A DNA stretch of 64,000 nucleotides from Maridesulfovibrio zosterae DSM 11974 (lineage in GTDB: Bacteria > Desulfobacterota > Desulfovibrionia > Desulfovibrionales > Desulfovibrionaceae): the NCBI RefSeq assembly GCF_000425265.1, contig NZ_AUDC01000015.1, positions 100,218-164,217 of the forward strand. Reading direction: 5' to 3'. The notes under the pieces were generated by a model, which did not search any database, was not told where the DNA came from, and saw nothing but the letters and a program-made list of their open reading frames with translations. Every line of letters begins with the position of its first letter. Within the stretch, counting starts at the first letter, position 1. Shown one piece after another: positions 41,346 through 51,172 of this stretch. A program made the position numbers and the translations under genes.

Positions 41346-41374
41346 CTTGTATCGATAAGAAAAAATCATGTCAA
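41346..41374 (-). promoter_or_regulatory. Candidate sigma-70 promoter of ridA
   Basis: On the minus strand TTGACA (complement at 41369-41374), a 17-base spacer and TACAAG (complement at 41346-41351), about 57 bp upstream of the ridA start. Confidence 0.55.
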
Positions 41375-41494
41375 TAAAATTTTATTATACAAATAAATAT
41401 TTATTATTAACCGCAACAAATTCATCAAAAACAATATTAAATTGGTATAAATTTATCAAAACATAAAATTATGGCAACATATAGTCAGTAAACA

Positions 41495-41531
41495 AAAAAT
41501 GCCGAAGTACTTTTATAGTGAGTACTTCGGC
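41495..41531 (-). terminator. Terminator after the YheO-like regulator
   Basis: GCCGAAGTACT (41501-41511) and its complement (41521-41531) form an 11-bp stem. On the minus strand ATTTTTTG follows. It separates the regulator gene from the ridA unit, which therefore has its own promoter. Confidence 0.85.
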
Positions 41532-41599
41532 TGATAAATGATGGAAAGATGTACGTAGCTAGAGAACAGCTCTCAAAATATGCAAAAGTTGCCTTTTTA

Positions 41600-42295
41600 T
41601 TATCCGCTAACCTTATGCAAATAGCGATAAGCTGTTGCTTCTGAAACAGCTAGATGTTTTGCGACTACTTTGATTGCCCCTTTGAGCATGAATACTCCCC
41701 GATCATTGAGAGTGGAAACGATCTCTATTTTTTCATCTGACGTCATGCGTTCGGGCAAAATATTGGTATCAGATACAACCTGCGCAATAAGTGATTCGGT
41801 CAGATCTTCCATTGATTTAGGAAATGTCTCGCGATGAACTTCTTCCTGACGACCACTGACGCATTCTTCTTTATCCACTTGTTTTTCAAAACCGGCACTG
41901 CTTATAACTTTATTAATCATTTCCCGTACAGCCAGAATATCTGACGTATCCATATTCAGGCAAAGCATTCCCAGCAGTTCACCTTCAGCATCTTTGATAA
42001 AGTATGTTGCAGAATGAAGAATATGTCCGTTACGAGCCTCGGTAGTGTAGCCCATCATCCAATCATGATTCTTGTAGACTCCATCAACCAGAAATTTCAA
42101 AGCAAGATCAGTCAAAGGGGCACCTATACTGCGACCTGAAATATGAGAATTTGCAATAGCAAGGACAGACTTTTCTTTATTTGCTGTCCCGTGAAGCACA
42201 ACCTCACAGTTCTCACCTATAAAAGAGCCTAAAAACGCGACAAGTGGAATATAATTATTGATCGATAGAGTTTGAGAATAGACTTCGGCTGACAA
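41600..42295 (-). CDS. YheO-like PAS/HTH transcriptional regulator
   Basis: A 231-residue regulator. The N-terminal YheO-like PAS domain (about 10-125) has GENCEVVLHG and SHISGRSIGAPLTDL; the C-terminal helix-turn-helix (about 185-231) reads DRGVFMLKGAIKVVAKHLAVSEATAYRYLHK. The start is a TTG preceded by GGGAG at six bases. Family members often sit by amino-acid catabolism genes, and this one adjoins ridA, an amino-acid symporter and cysteine desulfidase, probably as their ligand-responsive controller. Confidence 0.85.
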   Translation of the reverse strand: MSAEVYSQTLSINNYIPLVAFLGSFIGENCEVVLHGTANKEKSVLAIANSHISGRSIGAPLTDLALKFLVDGVYKNHDWMMGYTTEARNGHILHSATYFIKDAEGELLGMLCLNMDTSDILAVREMINKVISSAGFEKQVDKEECVSGRQEEVHRETFPKSMEDLTESLIAQVVSDTNILPERMTSDEKIEIVSTLNDRGVFMLKGAIKVVAKHLAVSEATAYRYLHKVSG

Positions 42296-42337
42296 AAGAT
42301 TCTCCCTGTTAATAATTTTTTATTAGCAAATAAAAAT

Positions 42338-42365
42338 TTTGTACTCATGATAAAAAAATTGTCAA
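42338..42365 (-). promoter_or_regulatory. Candidate sigma-70 promoter of the YheO-like gene
   Basis: On the minus strand TTGACA (complement 42360-42365), 16-base spacer and TACAAA (complement 42338-42343), about 43 bp upstream of the TTG start. Confidence 0.5.
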
Positions 42366-42503
42366 TATTGAAACTCTTCAGAATAAAAGTAATCACCAAT
42401 TACAATGTAATAACCCAGAATACCCTGAATCGAGGACTATATTTTTAAATTCAAGCATAGTACATCTTCCCTTTAAATAATAAACCTTAAGCCCTGATGA
42501 GCT

Positions 42504-43511
42504 ATGACCATAGATAAATTCGACTTTGAAGCCACCCTGCTGACGACCAACTTCGCCACTAGACTGCTTGCAATGCAGATAAATATAGAAGTTTTAATTG
42601 ATCGAGCCTTAGAAGCATTCTGTGATCTTGGATCCTGTAAAAATGCCACACTCATTATGTATGACGAGAAGCAGGAACTAAAAGGTATTGCAGCTTCTGT
42701 AAATGGACAGAGATTTCTTATTGATGAAGAACTCACGATGACAGAAGCAATGATGGAAGCAGCCAAAAGTCTTAAACCTGTTATACGTCCTGTTTGTAAT
42801 AAAACAGAGTTTCCTCTTCCTACAGATAGTTGCTGCAAAAACAATACATGTCTTTGCGTCCCACTTGTTGGCTCACGAGATTCAATCCGTGGATTTGTCA
42901 CTTTATACCGCGAAAAATCAAAACCCTGGGAAATATCAGAACTTTTTCAACTTGGAATTGTTTCTACTGTTGCAGCAATCTCTTTTGAGAATTCAGAACT
43001 TTTCCGCCAGACCATTGAAGACAGTCTGACCGGGCTTTATTTGCGCCGTTATCTTTTCATCCGTCTGGAAGAAGAAATTCAAAGACTGAAAAGGAGAGGT
43101 GGCTCCATTTCAATAATAATGTTGGATATAGATCACTTCAAACGTGTAAACGATACCTACGGCCATGACATAGGAGATAAGGTCCTGAAAGCTGTCGGTA
43201 AAGTATTGAAAGAAAGTTGCCGTACCGGAGTTGACCTTCCCTGTCGATACGGAGGGGAGGAATTCGCAGTAATGATGCCGGGATCAACAAAGGAAGAAGC
43301 TGAAGTGGTGGCAGAACGAATTCGGTTAGCCTGTGAAAAAACCGTTATTTCTACAACAGAATATACTATCAAGGTAACCCTTAGTTCAGGGGTTGCTTCG
43401 GTCAACGAATGTAAGACAATCTCAGGTGACACATTGATGAAAAAAGCTGACAAAAGACTCTACAGGGCCAAAAAAACCGGTCGCAACAAGATTGTCTGTG
43501 TAGATTGCTGA
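42504..43511 (+). CDS. GAF-GGDEF diguanylate cyclase
   Basis: A 335-residue protein probably making cyclic di-GMP. N-terminal GAF-like domain (about 20-165) with several Cys, then a GGDEF domain with the substrate-binding DSLTGLYLRRY, MLDIDHFKRVNDTYGHDIGD and the active-site loop RYGGEEFAV. The inhibitory I-site position five residues before the loop reads TGVD instead of RxxD, so product inhibition is probably absent. Ribosome binding site weak. Confidence 0.9.
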   Translation: MTIDKFDFEATLLTTNFATRLLAMQINIEVLIDRALEAFCDLGSCKNATLIMYDEKQELKGIAASVNGQRFLIDEELTMTEAMMEAAKSLKPVIRPVCNKTEFPLPTDSCCKNNTCLCVPLVGSRDSIRGFVTLYREKSKPWEISELFQLGIVSTVAAISFENSELFRQTIEDSLTGLYLRRYLFIRLEEEIQRLKRRGGSISIIMLDIDHFKRVNDTYGHDIGDKVLKAVGKVLKESCRTGVDLPCRYGGEEFAVMMPGSTKEEAEVVAERIRLACEKTVISTTEYTIKVTLSSGVASVNECKTISGDTLMKKADKRLYRAKKTGRNKIVCVDC

Positions 43512-43707
43512 GATAATTAAATTTACTATGGAGCGACACTGGCGTTCAGACTTGCCCAATAGCTCAATTTACAATTTCTGATTAATGTTTCAAAGCTCCA
43601 ATAGCTTTATAACATTGCCACACAATTCATTTCTCAAATAATTTGAATCAAATTCCGTTTGGAGTTATACAGTACATATTAATTTTTATGCTCCACGGAG
43701 GGAGATG

Positions 43708-46350
43708 ATGGAGTCCTTGCAAGACAAATTTTCGAAAATAGCGGAAGAAAACGATAAATACACTCACGGCGGGAATCTGCGTAAACTGTCAGAAAGGGCA
43801 GGCTGTCCCTCCTGCGAGATCGTTGATTTTTCAGCCAATATCAATCCTCTGGGTCCTCCATCATGGTTGCAGCAGGAAACAGTGTCTGCTTTAGCAGAAG
43901 TAGACCGCTATCCTGATCCAGAATGTACCGAACTGACTCTTGCCGCCTGTGAAAAATACTCCGTATGGCCGACCGAATGTGTAGCAGGAAACGGTGCTTC
44001 AGAACTGATTTCAGCCATTACCAGAATAGGTGGATTCAAGAGAGCTGTTATCCCTGTACCCTGCTATGTGGACTACGAACGGTCCTGCAAAATGGCAGGA
44101 CTCAAAACGGAGCAAATACCTCTTGATCCTCAAAAAGCATTTGCACCTGATTTTGAAACTCTGTCTTCTTTTTTGTCAGCCTCTCCCGCACTGGTTTTTC
44201 TGGCCCAGCCCAATAATCCTACAGGAACAGCATTTGATCCTGCAGAACTCAAAGCACTTGCCAGCAAGCATCCTGATTCTCGTTTTATCGTTGATGAATC
44301 TTTTGCGGACTTTGTTCCGGGACTGGAAAGACTGACTGGCAACCGCCCTCCGAACGTAATCACAATTGTCTCACTAACAAAATTTTATGCTATCCCCGGC
44401 CTGCGTCTGGGACTGGCTTTTGCTTCACCAGACATCATTATGGAGATCAAAAATATACTGCCCTGCTGGTCAGTTAATATTCTGGCCCAGAAAGTAGGAT
44501 TACGATGTCTGCGTGACAACGAGTATGAACGCAGGACAATTGAAGCAACAATCCGCCTGCGTGAAGAATTAGTAGAGGGGATAATGCAGGTTCCGGGAAT
44601 CAGAGTACTTCCCTCACAGGCAAACTTCATGCTGTGTCAGGTCCAGCGGGTAGGTATGGATGCCGCAGGACTGATTGAACACCTGCTTAAAAATAAGGTT
44701 GCGGTACGCCACTGTGACAACTTTGACGGACTGGATTCCACATATTTTCGCATTGCCGTACGCACTAAAGAGGAAAACCAAAAACTCATTGACGGACTGC
44801 GCTCTTTTTCCGGCATGGATGTATCAGCACCCAAAGCAAGTAAAACTCCAGCCCTCATGATTCAGGGAACATGTTCTAATGCAGGTAAATCCATTCTTGC
44901 CGCAGCATTTTGCAGAATTTTTCTACAGGACGGTTTTAAAGTTGCCCCCTTTAAAGCTCAGAATATGTCACTTAATTCATTTGTAACAGATGATGGACTT
45001 GAAATGGGCCGCGCGCAGGTCACACAGGCAGCAGCATGTAAAATGTCACCTAACGTGCGCATGAATCCAGTACTGCTCAAACCGGGCAGTGATATCGGGT
45101 CGCAGGTTATAGTCATGGGCAAGCCTGTGGGAAATATGAAAGTACAAGAATATGTAAAATATAAATCTACAGCCTTCGAAGCGGTTAAAGAAGCATACGA
45201 TTCACTAAGTTCGGACCGCGACATTATGGTCATTGAAGGAGCTGGAAGCCCGGCTGAAATAAACCTCAAGCAGCATGATATCGTAAACATGGCTATGGCT
45301 AAATACGCCGAGGCCAAAGTTATCATCACTGGGGATATTGACCGTGGCGGAGTATTCGCTGCTCTTGCCGGGACAATGGACCTCATTGAGTCCAAGGAAC
45401 GGGAGCTTGTCTGCGGATTTCTACTCAATAAATTTCGCGGAGATGCCTCACTACTGACTCCGGCCCTTGATTTCACACTGCACCATACAGGAAAGCCGGT
45501 ACTGGGAACTATCCCGTATATAGGGAATTTAGGACTGCCTGACGAAGATTCCGTCTCGTTCAAAGAAGATATTAATAAATCCGGCAGCAAAGGTAAGCGT
45601 AAAGACTGCGTTGATATTGTCTGTATCGATCTGCCCCGCATATCCAATTTCACAGATCTGGATGCCCTGCGTGATGAGCCGGATGTCAATTTACGCATCG
45701 TTGATAAACCTGAAAACCTAGGTAAACCTGATGCAATTATTATCCCCGGCAGTAAATCGACATTAAGCGACCTCAATCACCTACAGGAAACAGGATTGGC
45801 TCAGGCTGTGACAGATATGCGTGATAAAGCTGTTCTAGTCGGTATTTGCGGTGGCTTCCAAATGCTGGGTCAATATATCAGCGATCCGGACCAAATAGAA
45901 TCAGACGGAGGCACAGCATCGGGTATGGGACTGCTTCCTTTGCAAACAACCCTTGCGCCGGAAAAGACCCTGACTCGTACAAATGGAATACATTCACAAA
46001 GCAAAATGGAAGTCAGCGGATATGAAATCCACCATGGTAAAACAGAACCACTACTCCCTATAGTGAGGGCTGCAATAGTCCCTCAAGGCTTCACGGGTGG
46101 AGTTCCAGTCTCAAAAGCCCTTGGATTTGGGACAAAATCGGGTATGATCTGGGGAACATATCTACATGGTATATTTGATGCTGATCCTTTCAGGCGTTGG
46201 TTCATAGATTCCCTGCGAACCAAGAATGGACTGCCCAAACTCGAAAAAATCCAAACAACATTTGGAATGGAAGAAGCTCTTGACCGCCTGGCCGATGTTG
46301 TAAGAGAAAATGTGGATATGAAAGCTATTTATGCAGCTCTTGGCTTTTAG
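43708..46350 (+). CDS. CobD-CobQ fusion: threonine-phosphate decarboxylase and cobyric acid synthase
   Basis: An 880-residue bifunctional protein of late cobalamin synthesis. Residues 1-375 are a PLP fold I enzyme of CobD/HisC type ([29 protein letters not shown], Schiff-base Lys in [14 protein letters not shown] at about 225), giving aminopropanol phosphate from threonine phosphate. Residues about 382-880 are CobQ: P-loop [25 protein letters not shown], and the class I glutaminase with Cys in [10 protein letters not shown] and His in TYLHGIFD. The first ATG is at 43705, one codon earlier; GGAGGGAG serves both. The two parts normally are separate enzymes. Confidence 0.93.
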   Translation: MESLQDKFSKIAEENDKYTHGGNLRKLSERAGCPSCEIVDFSANINPLGPPSWLQQETVSALAEVDRYPDPECTELTLAACEKYSVWPTECVAGNGASELISAITRIGGFKRAVIPVPCYVDYERSCKMAGLKTEQIPLDPQKAFAPDFETLSSFLSASPALVFLAQPNNPTGTAFDPAELKALASKHPDSRFIVDESFADFVPGLERLTGNRPPNVITIVSLTKFYAIPGLRLGLAFASPDIIMEIKNILPCWSVNILAQKVGLRCLRDNEYERRTIEATIRLREELVEGIMQVPGIRVLPSQANFMLCQVQRVGMDAAGLIEHLLKNKVAVRHCDNFDGLDSTYFRIAVRTKEENQKLIDGLRSFSGMDVSAPKASKTPALMIQGTCSNAGKSILAAAFCRIFLQDGFKVAPFKAQNMSLNSFVTDDGLEMGRAQVTQAAACKMSPNVRMNPVLLKPGSDIGSQVIVMGKPVGNMKVQEYVKYKSTAFEAVKEAYDSLSSDRDIMVIEGAGSPAEINLKQHDIVNMAMAKYAEAKVIITGDIDRGGVFAALAGTMDLIESKERELVCGFLLNKFRGDASLLTPALDFTLHHTGKPVLGTIPYIGNLGLPDEDSVSFKEDINKSGSKGKRKDCVDIVCIDLPRISNFTDLDALRDEPDVNLRIVDKPENLGKPDAIIIPGSKSTLSDLNHLQETGLAQAVTDMRDKAVLVGICGGFQMLGQYISDPDQIESDGGTASGMGLLPLQTTLAPEKTLTRTNGIHSQSKMEVSGYEIHHGKTEPLLPIVRAAIVPQGFTGGVPVSKALGFGTKSGMIWGTYLHGIFDADPFRRWFIDSLRTKNGLPKLEKIQTTFGMEEALDRLADVVRENVDMKAIYAALGF

Positions 46351-46462
46351 GATAAATATGATTTAATGGATGATTTCGCCTCCGGTGACCGAAGGGGCTG
46401 ATCCCCCTTTGGAATCCATAATCAGCGAAAGAAAATTAATTTGTACTGTATAATCTTCTTCA

Positions 46463-46888
46463 TTATCTATCCCAGCACATAACCAATTCTGCAAATCCAG
46501 TATGCACGTCCTGCTGCTCGACAAGGATAGCAAAACCGTGTTTTTCATAAAAAACAACTGCCCCGGTGTTCTGAGTATAAACGGAAAGCTCCAGCCGAGA
46601 TCGTAACTTTTTAGCTTTCTCTATCAAAAGTGCCCCAAGGCCTCTTCCTTGTTTTTCTGGAGCAATAAAAAGTGCAGCCAACTGATCATCAACTAAACAC
46701 ATAAATCCGACAATATTACTTTCATCCTCAATCAGCCACGTTTCTGATGCCGGTAAATATTCATCACGCATAACACTTAAGTTACTTACCCAGAAATTTT
46801 GCGGAACAAATGAATGTGCCTTAATCGAAGTCCGCAACCAAAGTTCACTTAAGTACTGATACTCATCAGATCTAACTTCTCTGATCAT
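46463..46888 (-). CDS. GNAT-family N-acetyltransferase
   Basis: A 141-residue acetyltransferase. The acetyl-CoA loop reads IAPEKQGRGLGALLIEKAK (about 75-93), then LSVYTQNTGAVVFYEKHGF with the Asn and Tyr typical of the fold. The best resemblance is to YjaB/RimI-like proteins. Substrate unknown. It begins four bases from the end of the glycosyltransferase gene upstream, so the two are co-transcribed. Confidence 0.87.
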   Translation of the reverse strand: MIREVRSDEYQYLSELWLRTSIKAHSFVPQNFWVSNLSVMRDEYLPASETWLIEDESNIVGFMCLVDDQLAALFIAPEKQGRGLGALLIEKAKKLRSRLELSVYTQNTGAVVFYEKHGFAILVEQQDVHTGFAELVMCWDR

Positions 46889-46891
46889 TTA

Positions 46892-47632
46892 TCATCCCAG
46901 CAGTTTGGCGCGCATTAATTTCAGTGCAAAAAGAGTATTCGTAACCAGATACCTCTTCCACATGCGCTGCGGCTCCTGCAAAAATCTGTAAAACCACTCC
47001 AGACCGAACCTCTGCACCAACTTCGGGGCACGTTTTGATTTTCCTGCTACAATATCAAAAGTCCCGCCCACGCCCATAACAAAATCAACACCCAGCTGCT
47101 GCCGCCAACGGTTAATAAAATTTTCCTTTTTCGGCGATGTAATAGCCACAAAAAGCAACTTAGCCCCTGATTCAGCAATTTTTTTAACAACAGCTTCTTC
47201 ATCATCCCAAAAATAACCATGATGGAATCCTGCAACAGTCAGCCCTGAAAATTTATTTTCAAGATTTTGAACCGCTTTGCTTACCACTTCCTGCCGTGCG
47301 CCAAGTAAAAAAACAGGTTCACCGTCCTTTGCCGCCCGGCCCAGCAATTCATGAAACAAATCAAAACCAGCTACCCGCTCAGGCACATCAATCCCCAAAA
47401 ATTTAGCTCCCCAGACAACGCCCATGCCATCAATATTAACAATGTCACAGCTCTGAACCGACTCGTTCAAAACTTCATCCCTGCCCATATTCACCAGCTT
47501 AGCAACATTTACCACCACATGCTGAGTAAAAAGGCCATATTTCAAACGACTGAAAATTTCATCCACAGTCTCTCCCATGGTCCACGCATTCATACGTACA
47601 CCCAATAAATTTATGACCTTGCTCTCAATCAT
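46892..47632 (-). CDS. WecG/TagA/CpsF-family glycosyltransferase
   Basis: A 246-residue GT26 enzyme that adds an N-acetylmannosamine-type sugar to a lipid-linked precursor. Signature: NIDGMGVVWGAKFLG (catalytic Asp), PVFLLGARQEVV, FVAITSPKKENF, VMGVGGTFDIVAGKSKRAPKLVQRFGLEWFYR (in part) and the C-terminal QEPQRMWKRYL. Acts at the cytoplasmic membrane in surface polysaccharide synthesis. Neighbours TatD and a GT4 glycosyltransferase lie upstream on the same strand. Confidence 0.92.
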   Translation of the reverse strand: MIESKVINLLGVRMNAWTMGETVDEIFSRLKYGLFTQHVVVNVAKLVNMGRDEVLNESVQSCDIVNIDGMGVVWGAKFLGIDVPERVAGFDLFHELLGRAAKDGEPVFLLGARQEVVSKAVQNLENKFSGLTVAGFHHGYFWDDEEAVVKKIAESGAKLLFVAITSPKKENFINRWRQQLGVDFVMGVGGTFDIVAGKSKRAPKLVQRFGLEWFYRFLQEPQRMWKRYLVTNTLFALKLMRAKLLG

Positions 47633-47696
47633 CCGGCACCTTCAAAAGTAATACTTATACTGTCAACACCAGTTAATGCTGACAATAATGCTCTGA

Positions 47697-48515
47697 CTAA
47701 AGGCTGAAAAACCTATGAGCATTCTCCGCACATATTGACCAGAGTTCGTTTACATCCATACTTTTCAACTCTGCAACTTTTGCCGCAGTAAAAACAACAT
47801 ACGCAGGTTCATTGCGCTTGCCGCGCCAAGGCTCAGGAGTCAGGAACGGACAGTCGCTCTCAAGCACAAGCCTATCAACAGGAATAGCCTTTACAGCCTC
47901 CTGTGCAATTTCATTCTTTTTATATGTAATAGGTCCGGGAACTGAGATATACCACCCGTGCTCAATTATCCTCTGCGCAGTTTCAGTATCTCCCCCGAAA
48001 CAGTGCCAGAGCAACGGGCGACCGGACCAACCGAAATCCTCCAGTATTTCCAGAGTACGCCTGTGGGCATCGCGACTATGAATAACAACCGGAAGATCAA
48101 GTTCACGAGCCAGTTCAAGCTGCTCACGAAAAACAGATTCCTGAACATCACCGGGGACCCTGTCCCAATAAAAATCAAGACCTATTTCACCAAGAGCTTT
48201 CAAACGCTCATCACTTTGAAAAGCCGAGCGCATGGCATCAATATCAGTCGAAGCAAATTTATCAGCATCGTTAGGATGCACACCCACCAGAAAAAAGACT
48301 TCCGGATATTCATCAAAAAGTGCTTTATTCATTTCGTAAGCTTGCGGCCCCAGAAACACATTACCAATACGGCCGACACCGCATTCTTTAGCACGAGCCA
48401 TAACTTCAGGTAGATCTTCACTAAAATCGTCCAGATCCAGATGGGCATGAGTCTCAACGCCCGGAGCAGTGATTCCAACAGTCTGCGGCAATGCTCTGTT
48501 TTTTTTCTTAGCCAT
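47697..48515 (-). CDS. TatD-family metal-dependent deoxyribonuclease
   Basis: A 272-residue TIM-barrel hydrolase with TatD metal ligands: HAHLD near the start (two His), GEIGLDFYWD (Glu), VIHSRDAH (His), WHCFGGD (His) and LESDCPFL (Asp). TatD proteins have 3'-5' DNase and related activity. The open frame extends to a TTG at 48554, but the ATG at 48515 matches the usual N-terminus. Confidence 0.9.
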   Translation of the reverse strand: MAKKKNRALPQTVGITAPGVETHAHLDLDDFSEDLPEVMARAKECGVGRIGNVFLGPQAYEMNKALFDEYPEVFFLVGVHPNDADKFASTDIDAMRSAFQSDERLKALGEIGLDFYWDRVPGDVQESVFREQLELARELDLPVVIHSRDAHRRTLEILEDFGWSGRPLLWHCFGGDTETAQRIIEHGWYISVPGPITYKKNEIAQEAVKAIPVDRLVLESDCPFLTPEPWRGKRNEPAYVVFTAAKVAELKSMDVNELWSICAENAHRFFSL

Positions 48516-48597
48516 AATATGAAAATGCCTCCAGCGGCTTAAATCCTTTAACAAAAAATTATGGATGCTAATTCTTTAATAGGAAGCGGAGGTCTTT

Positions 48598-49581
48598 TTA
48601 AAATTTATTCCAGATATCAAGAACAGTCTCAGCTTGTATTTCCATGGAGTAAGACTGGACGGTTTGTTGCCCGGCTTCTAATGCTCTGTCAAGATTGACT
48701 CCCCCCTGCTTCCAAAGCTCAATGGCTTTTTCAAGATTGAGCGCAGCATCAAGTACATCTGCATCTGCAGACCAGAAGCCGTTACCGGACCAGGCAACAT
48801 CACGTAAGGGCCACCACGGTTTAAATACTGCCCCATCTATCTGGCGCATATAATCCCAACCTCCGAAACCGGAAAAGCCTACAGGAATACAGCCCGAAGC
48901 AAGAGCTTCAAGCGGAGGCAATGGACACCCTTCAGGAAAACCGGAGACCAGAAAAATATGACATGCCCGTAGAGTTTCAGCTACGCCCTTCGCATCCATT
49001 CCCGCAATTTCAATCCAGCGAATATCTGTATCAGGATTTCTGGCCTTATAAATAGATTTAATCTGGCTTACTAACGCCTTATTTTTGCGTGGCATATAAC
49101 CTATTCTGATAGGACCGGACGGTTTTTTTTCCGGCGCGTGAAAAAGATCGGTATCAATACCGGGTCTTAAAATAGGGGAACCCCTGCTAAGAGTCTGCTG
49201 CATAAACCACTCAACAGGATGCGACACAGCAAGAAAAGAAACAGGCAGATTCCGCCATAAAACGCCATCCGGCAGTGAAGAAAAAAGGTATGCCCAGTTC
49301 TGGCAGTAGACTACACATTTTGCTCCGGCATTAAGCCCCGGTGTAAGGCTGTTCACCCAGCCTTCAGGAACAAGCCATAGATCATCAGGAGTCAACCTCA
49401 GGTCATCCCAATGAATAGGCTCAGGATACCCCTCAGCAATTTGTGGCATCCAACTGCCGGACTCACGCATTACCAATTGAACGCTATGTCCTGCGCGAGC
49501 AAGAATGGACGCAATCTGGCAAAAAACAGTAATGCCACCGGTAGCCTTTCTGACCGGTGGTATAAATATATATGTATTCAT
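48598..49581 (-). CDS. GT4-like glycosyltransferase
   Basis: A 327-residue glycosyltransferase of the GT-B fold. N-terminal acceptor part with RKATGGITVFCQIASILARAGH (in part), and the donor side with SGFPEGCPLPPLEALASGCIPVGFSGFGG, which carries the GT4 EX7E-like pattern (EGCPLPPLE). Donor and acceptor cannot be told. Near the WecG-type enzyme, so probably surface glycan synthesis. Confidence 0.85.
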   Translation of the reverse strand: MNTYIFIPPVRKATGGITVFCQIASILARAGHSVQLVMRESGSWMPQIAEGYPEPIHWDDLRLTPDDLWLVPEGWVNSLTPGLNAGAKCVVYCQNWAYLFSSLPDGVLWRNLPVSFLAVSHPVEWFMQQTLSRGSPILRPGIDTDLFHAPEKKPSGPIRIGYMPRKNKALVSQIKSIYKARNPDTDIRWIEIAGMDAKGVAETLRACHIFLVSGFPEGCPLPPLEALASGCIPVGFSGFGGWDYMRQIDGAVFKPWWPLRDVAWSGNGFWSADADVLDAALNLEKAIELWKQGGVNLDRALEAGQQTVQSYSMEIQAETVLDIWNKF

Positions 49582-49738
49582 AATTTTCCCTTACCGGAAC
49601 ATACAACTGAATCCCCGAATTGAAAAGAAGCTCTTCAACAACCCAGTATTGGACATTTGCAAAAGAGCTTAGGCCATCATGAAAAAAGAAACGGGCTGAA
49701 GGTCTATTCAGCTAAACACTGGAGATTACCCGTGACTA

Positions 49739-51169
49739 GTGCCAGCAAGACGTGCTATCCAAGTATCCGTGAAAAATGAAACATCCTATCTGATCAGTGG
49801 CCTGCTGGGACAGCAGTTTATTTTACCGGACCTTCTTGATGAAGTTCCTATAGGTATTGCTGTGCTCAACACCGAGGGCAAAATTGAAGTCGTTAACCGC
49901 ACATGGCAGATTATCACTGGGGCTGATCCTGATTCCATGATAGGCCTGAAATGCAGCTTAGGACTTCGCTGTGACTACTGCTTTAAGGGATGTCCGGTCA
50001 TGGCTGATAAAGCAGATTTTCAAGCTGTTGCAGTTGATGCTAACATCATTGACCGCACAAGAACAAAAGTTCCCATCAGACTGACCGTTGCCCCCATTGT
50101 AAATAAACACAATATTATTTCCGGATTTGTAGAGACCATTCAGGATATCAGGCAGGTTGCTGAGCTGAGCAGTACAGCCAGCAAAGCATACTCACTGGGC
50201 GGGCTTATAGGAACAAGTGCGCCGATGGTCAAAATTTTCAGCATGGTTCCTTCTATTGCTGCAACAGACTCCTCAGTATTGATTACAGGCGAGACAGGAA
50301 CAGGTAAGGATGTTCTTGCAGAAGCTATTCATAATGCGTCTGACCGTGCCGGAGCAATGTTTATTAAAGTCAATTGCGGAGCATTACCTGAAACATTGCT
50401 TGAATCTGAGCTTTTTGGACATGTCAAAGGAGCCTTCACAGGGGCAAATGAAAACAGACCAGGACGTATAAAACTGGCTCATAACGGTTCATTCTTTCTG
50501 ACTGAAATCGGCGATCTACCGCTGCCTTTACAGGTAAAACTTCTTTCATTCCTTGATGACAAAGTTGTCTATCCGCTTGGCAGCTCTCGCGGATTTAATG
50601 CTGATGTCAGAGTTATTGTAGCAACCCATCGTAATTTAAGGCAAATGGTTCAGGATAAGACCTTCCGGGCAGACTTATTGTTCCGGCTGAATGTTGTTCA
50701 TCTTCATCTTCCACCTTTGAGAGAACGCGGAGATGATATATTGCTTTTAAAAAATCATTTTCTTAAAGAATATTGCACTAAATTCAATAAAAAAATTAAT
50801 GGGTTTACAAAAAAAGTAGGTAAAATATTAGCTGCCTACAGATATCCGGGCAACGTACGCGAACTCAGAAATATTGTTGAATACGCAGTTAATTTCTGTG
50901 ATCGGGACATCATTAATACAGAACATCTGCCTGCATATTTGACAGAGCAAGACATTTTACGTCCGATAACAGAATCTGTAACCAATGAACTAGAAAAGGC
51001 AGCAACACCGGAATACAGCCCTGCTCAGAACTGGGATGAAGCGGAAAAACAAATGATTATCGAAACACTTATCAAATGTGGAGGTCGCAGAGGGGAAGCC
51101 GCCAAAATTCTAAACTGGTCCAGATCAACCTTCTGGCGCAAATTGAAAAAACACTCCATAACCGGATAA
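49739..51169 (+). CDS. Sigma-54-dependent transcriptional activator with Cys-bearing PAS domain
   Basis: A 476-residue enhancer-binding protein. PAS domain (about 30-145) with cysteines C72, C78, C81 and C85 (C-x5-C-x2-C-x3-C), a spacing able to hold a metal or Fe/S cluster. AAA+ domain with Walker A GETGTGKD, the sigma-54 contact loop GAFTGA, and RADLLFRLNVV; Walker B reads FFLTEIGD where the family has FLDE, so the Asp is replaced by Thr. C-terminal Fis-like HTH (GRRGEAAKILNWSRSTFWRKLKK). The start is a GTG and uncertain. It precedes a NifX-like gene by three bases and then a -24/-12 promoter, its likely target. Confidence 0.92.
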   Translation: MPARRAIQVSVKNETSYLISGLLGQQFILPDLLDEVPIGIAVLNTEGKIEVVNRTWQIITGADPDSMIGLKCSLGLRCDYCFKGCPVMADKADFQAVAVDANIIDRTRTKVPIRLTVAPIVNKHNIISGFVETIQDIRQVAELSSTASKAYSLGGLIGTSAPMVKIFSMVPSIAATDSSVLITGETGTGKDVLAEAIHNASDRAGAMFIKVNCGALPETLLESELFGHVKGAFTGANENRPGRIKLAHNGSFFLTEIGDLPLPLQVKLLSFLDDKVVYPLGSSRGFNADVRVIVATHRNLRQMVQDKTFRADLLFRLNVVHLHLPPLRERGDDILLLKNHFLKEYCTKFNKKINGFTKKVGKILAAYRYPGNVRELRNIVEYAVNFCDRDIINTEHLPAYLTEQDILRPITESVTNELEKAATPEYSPAQNWDEAEKQMIIETLIKCGGRRGEAAKILNWSRSTFWRKLKKHSITG

Positions 51170-51172
51170 CTC

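Noticed and set aside
43512..43707. Possible cobalamin riboswitch before the CobD-CobQ gene
   Set aside because: No B12 box or aptamer core in the 196-bp spacer.
44958..45776. 272-codon minus-strand frame inside the CobD-CobQ gene
   Set aside because: Antisense shadow of the CobQ part with Ser/Arg-rich composition.
49582..49738. Sigma-54 promoter before the activator gene
   Set aside because: No GG-N10-GC match; the only candidates have wrong spacing.
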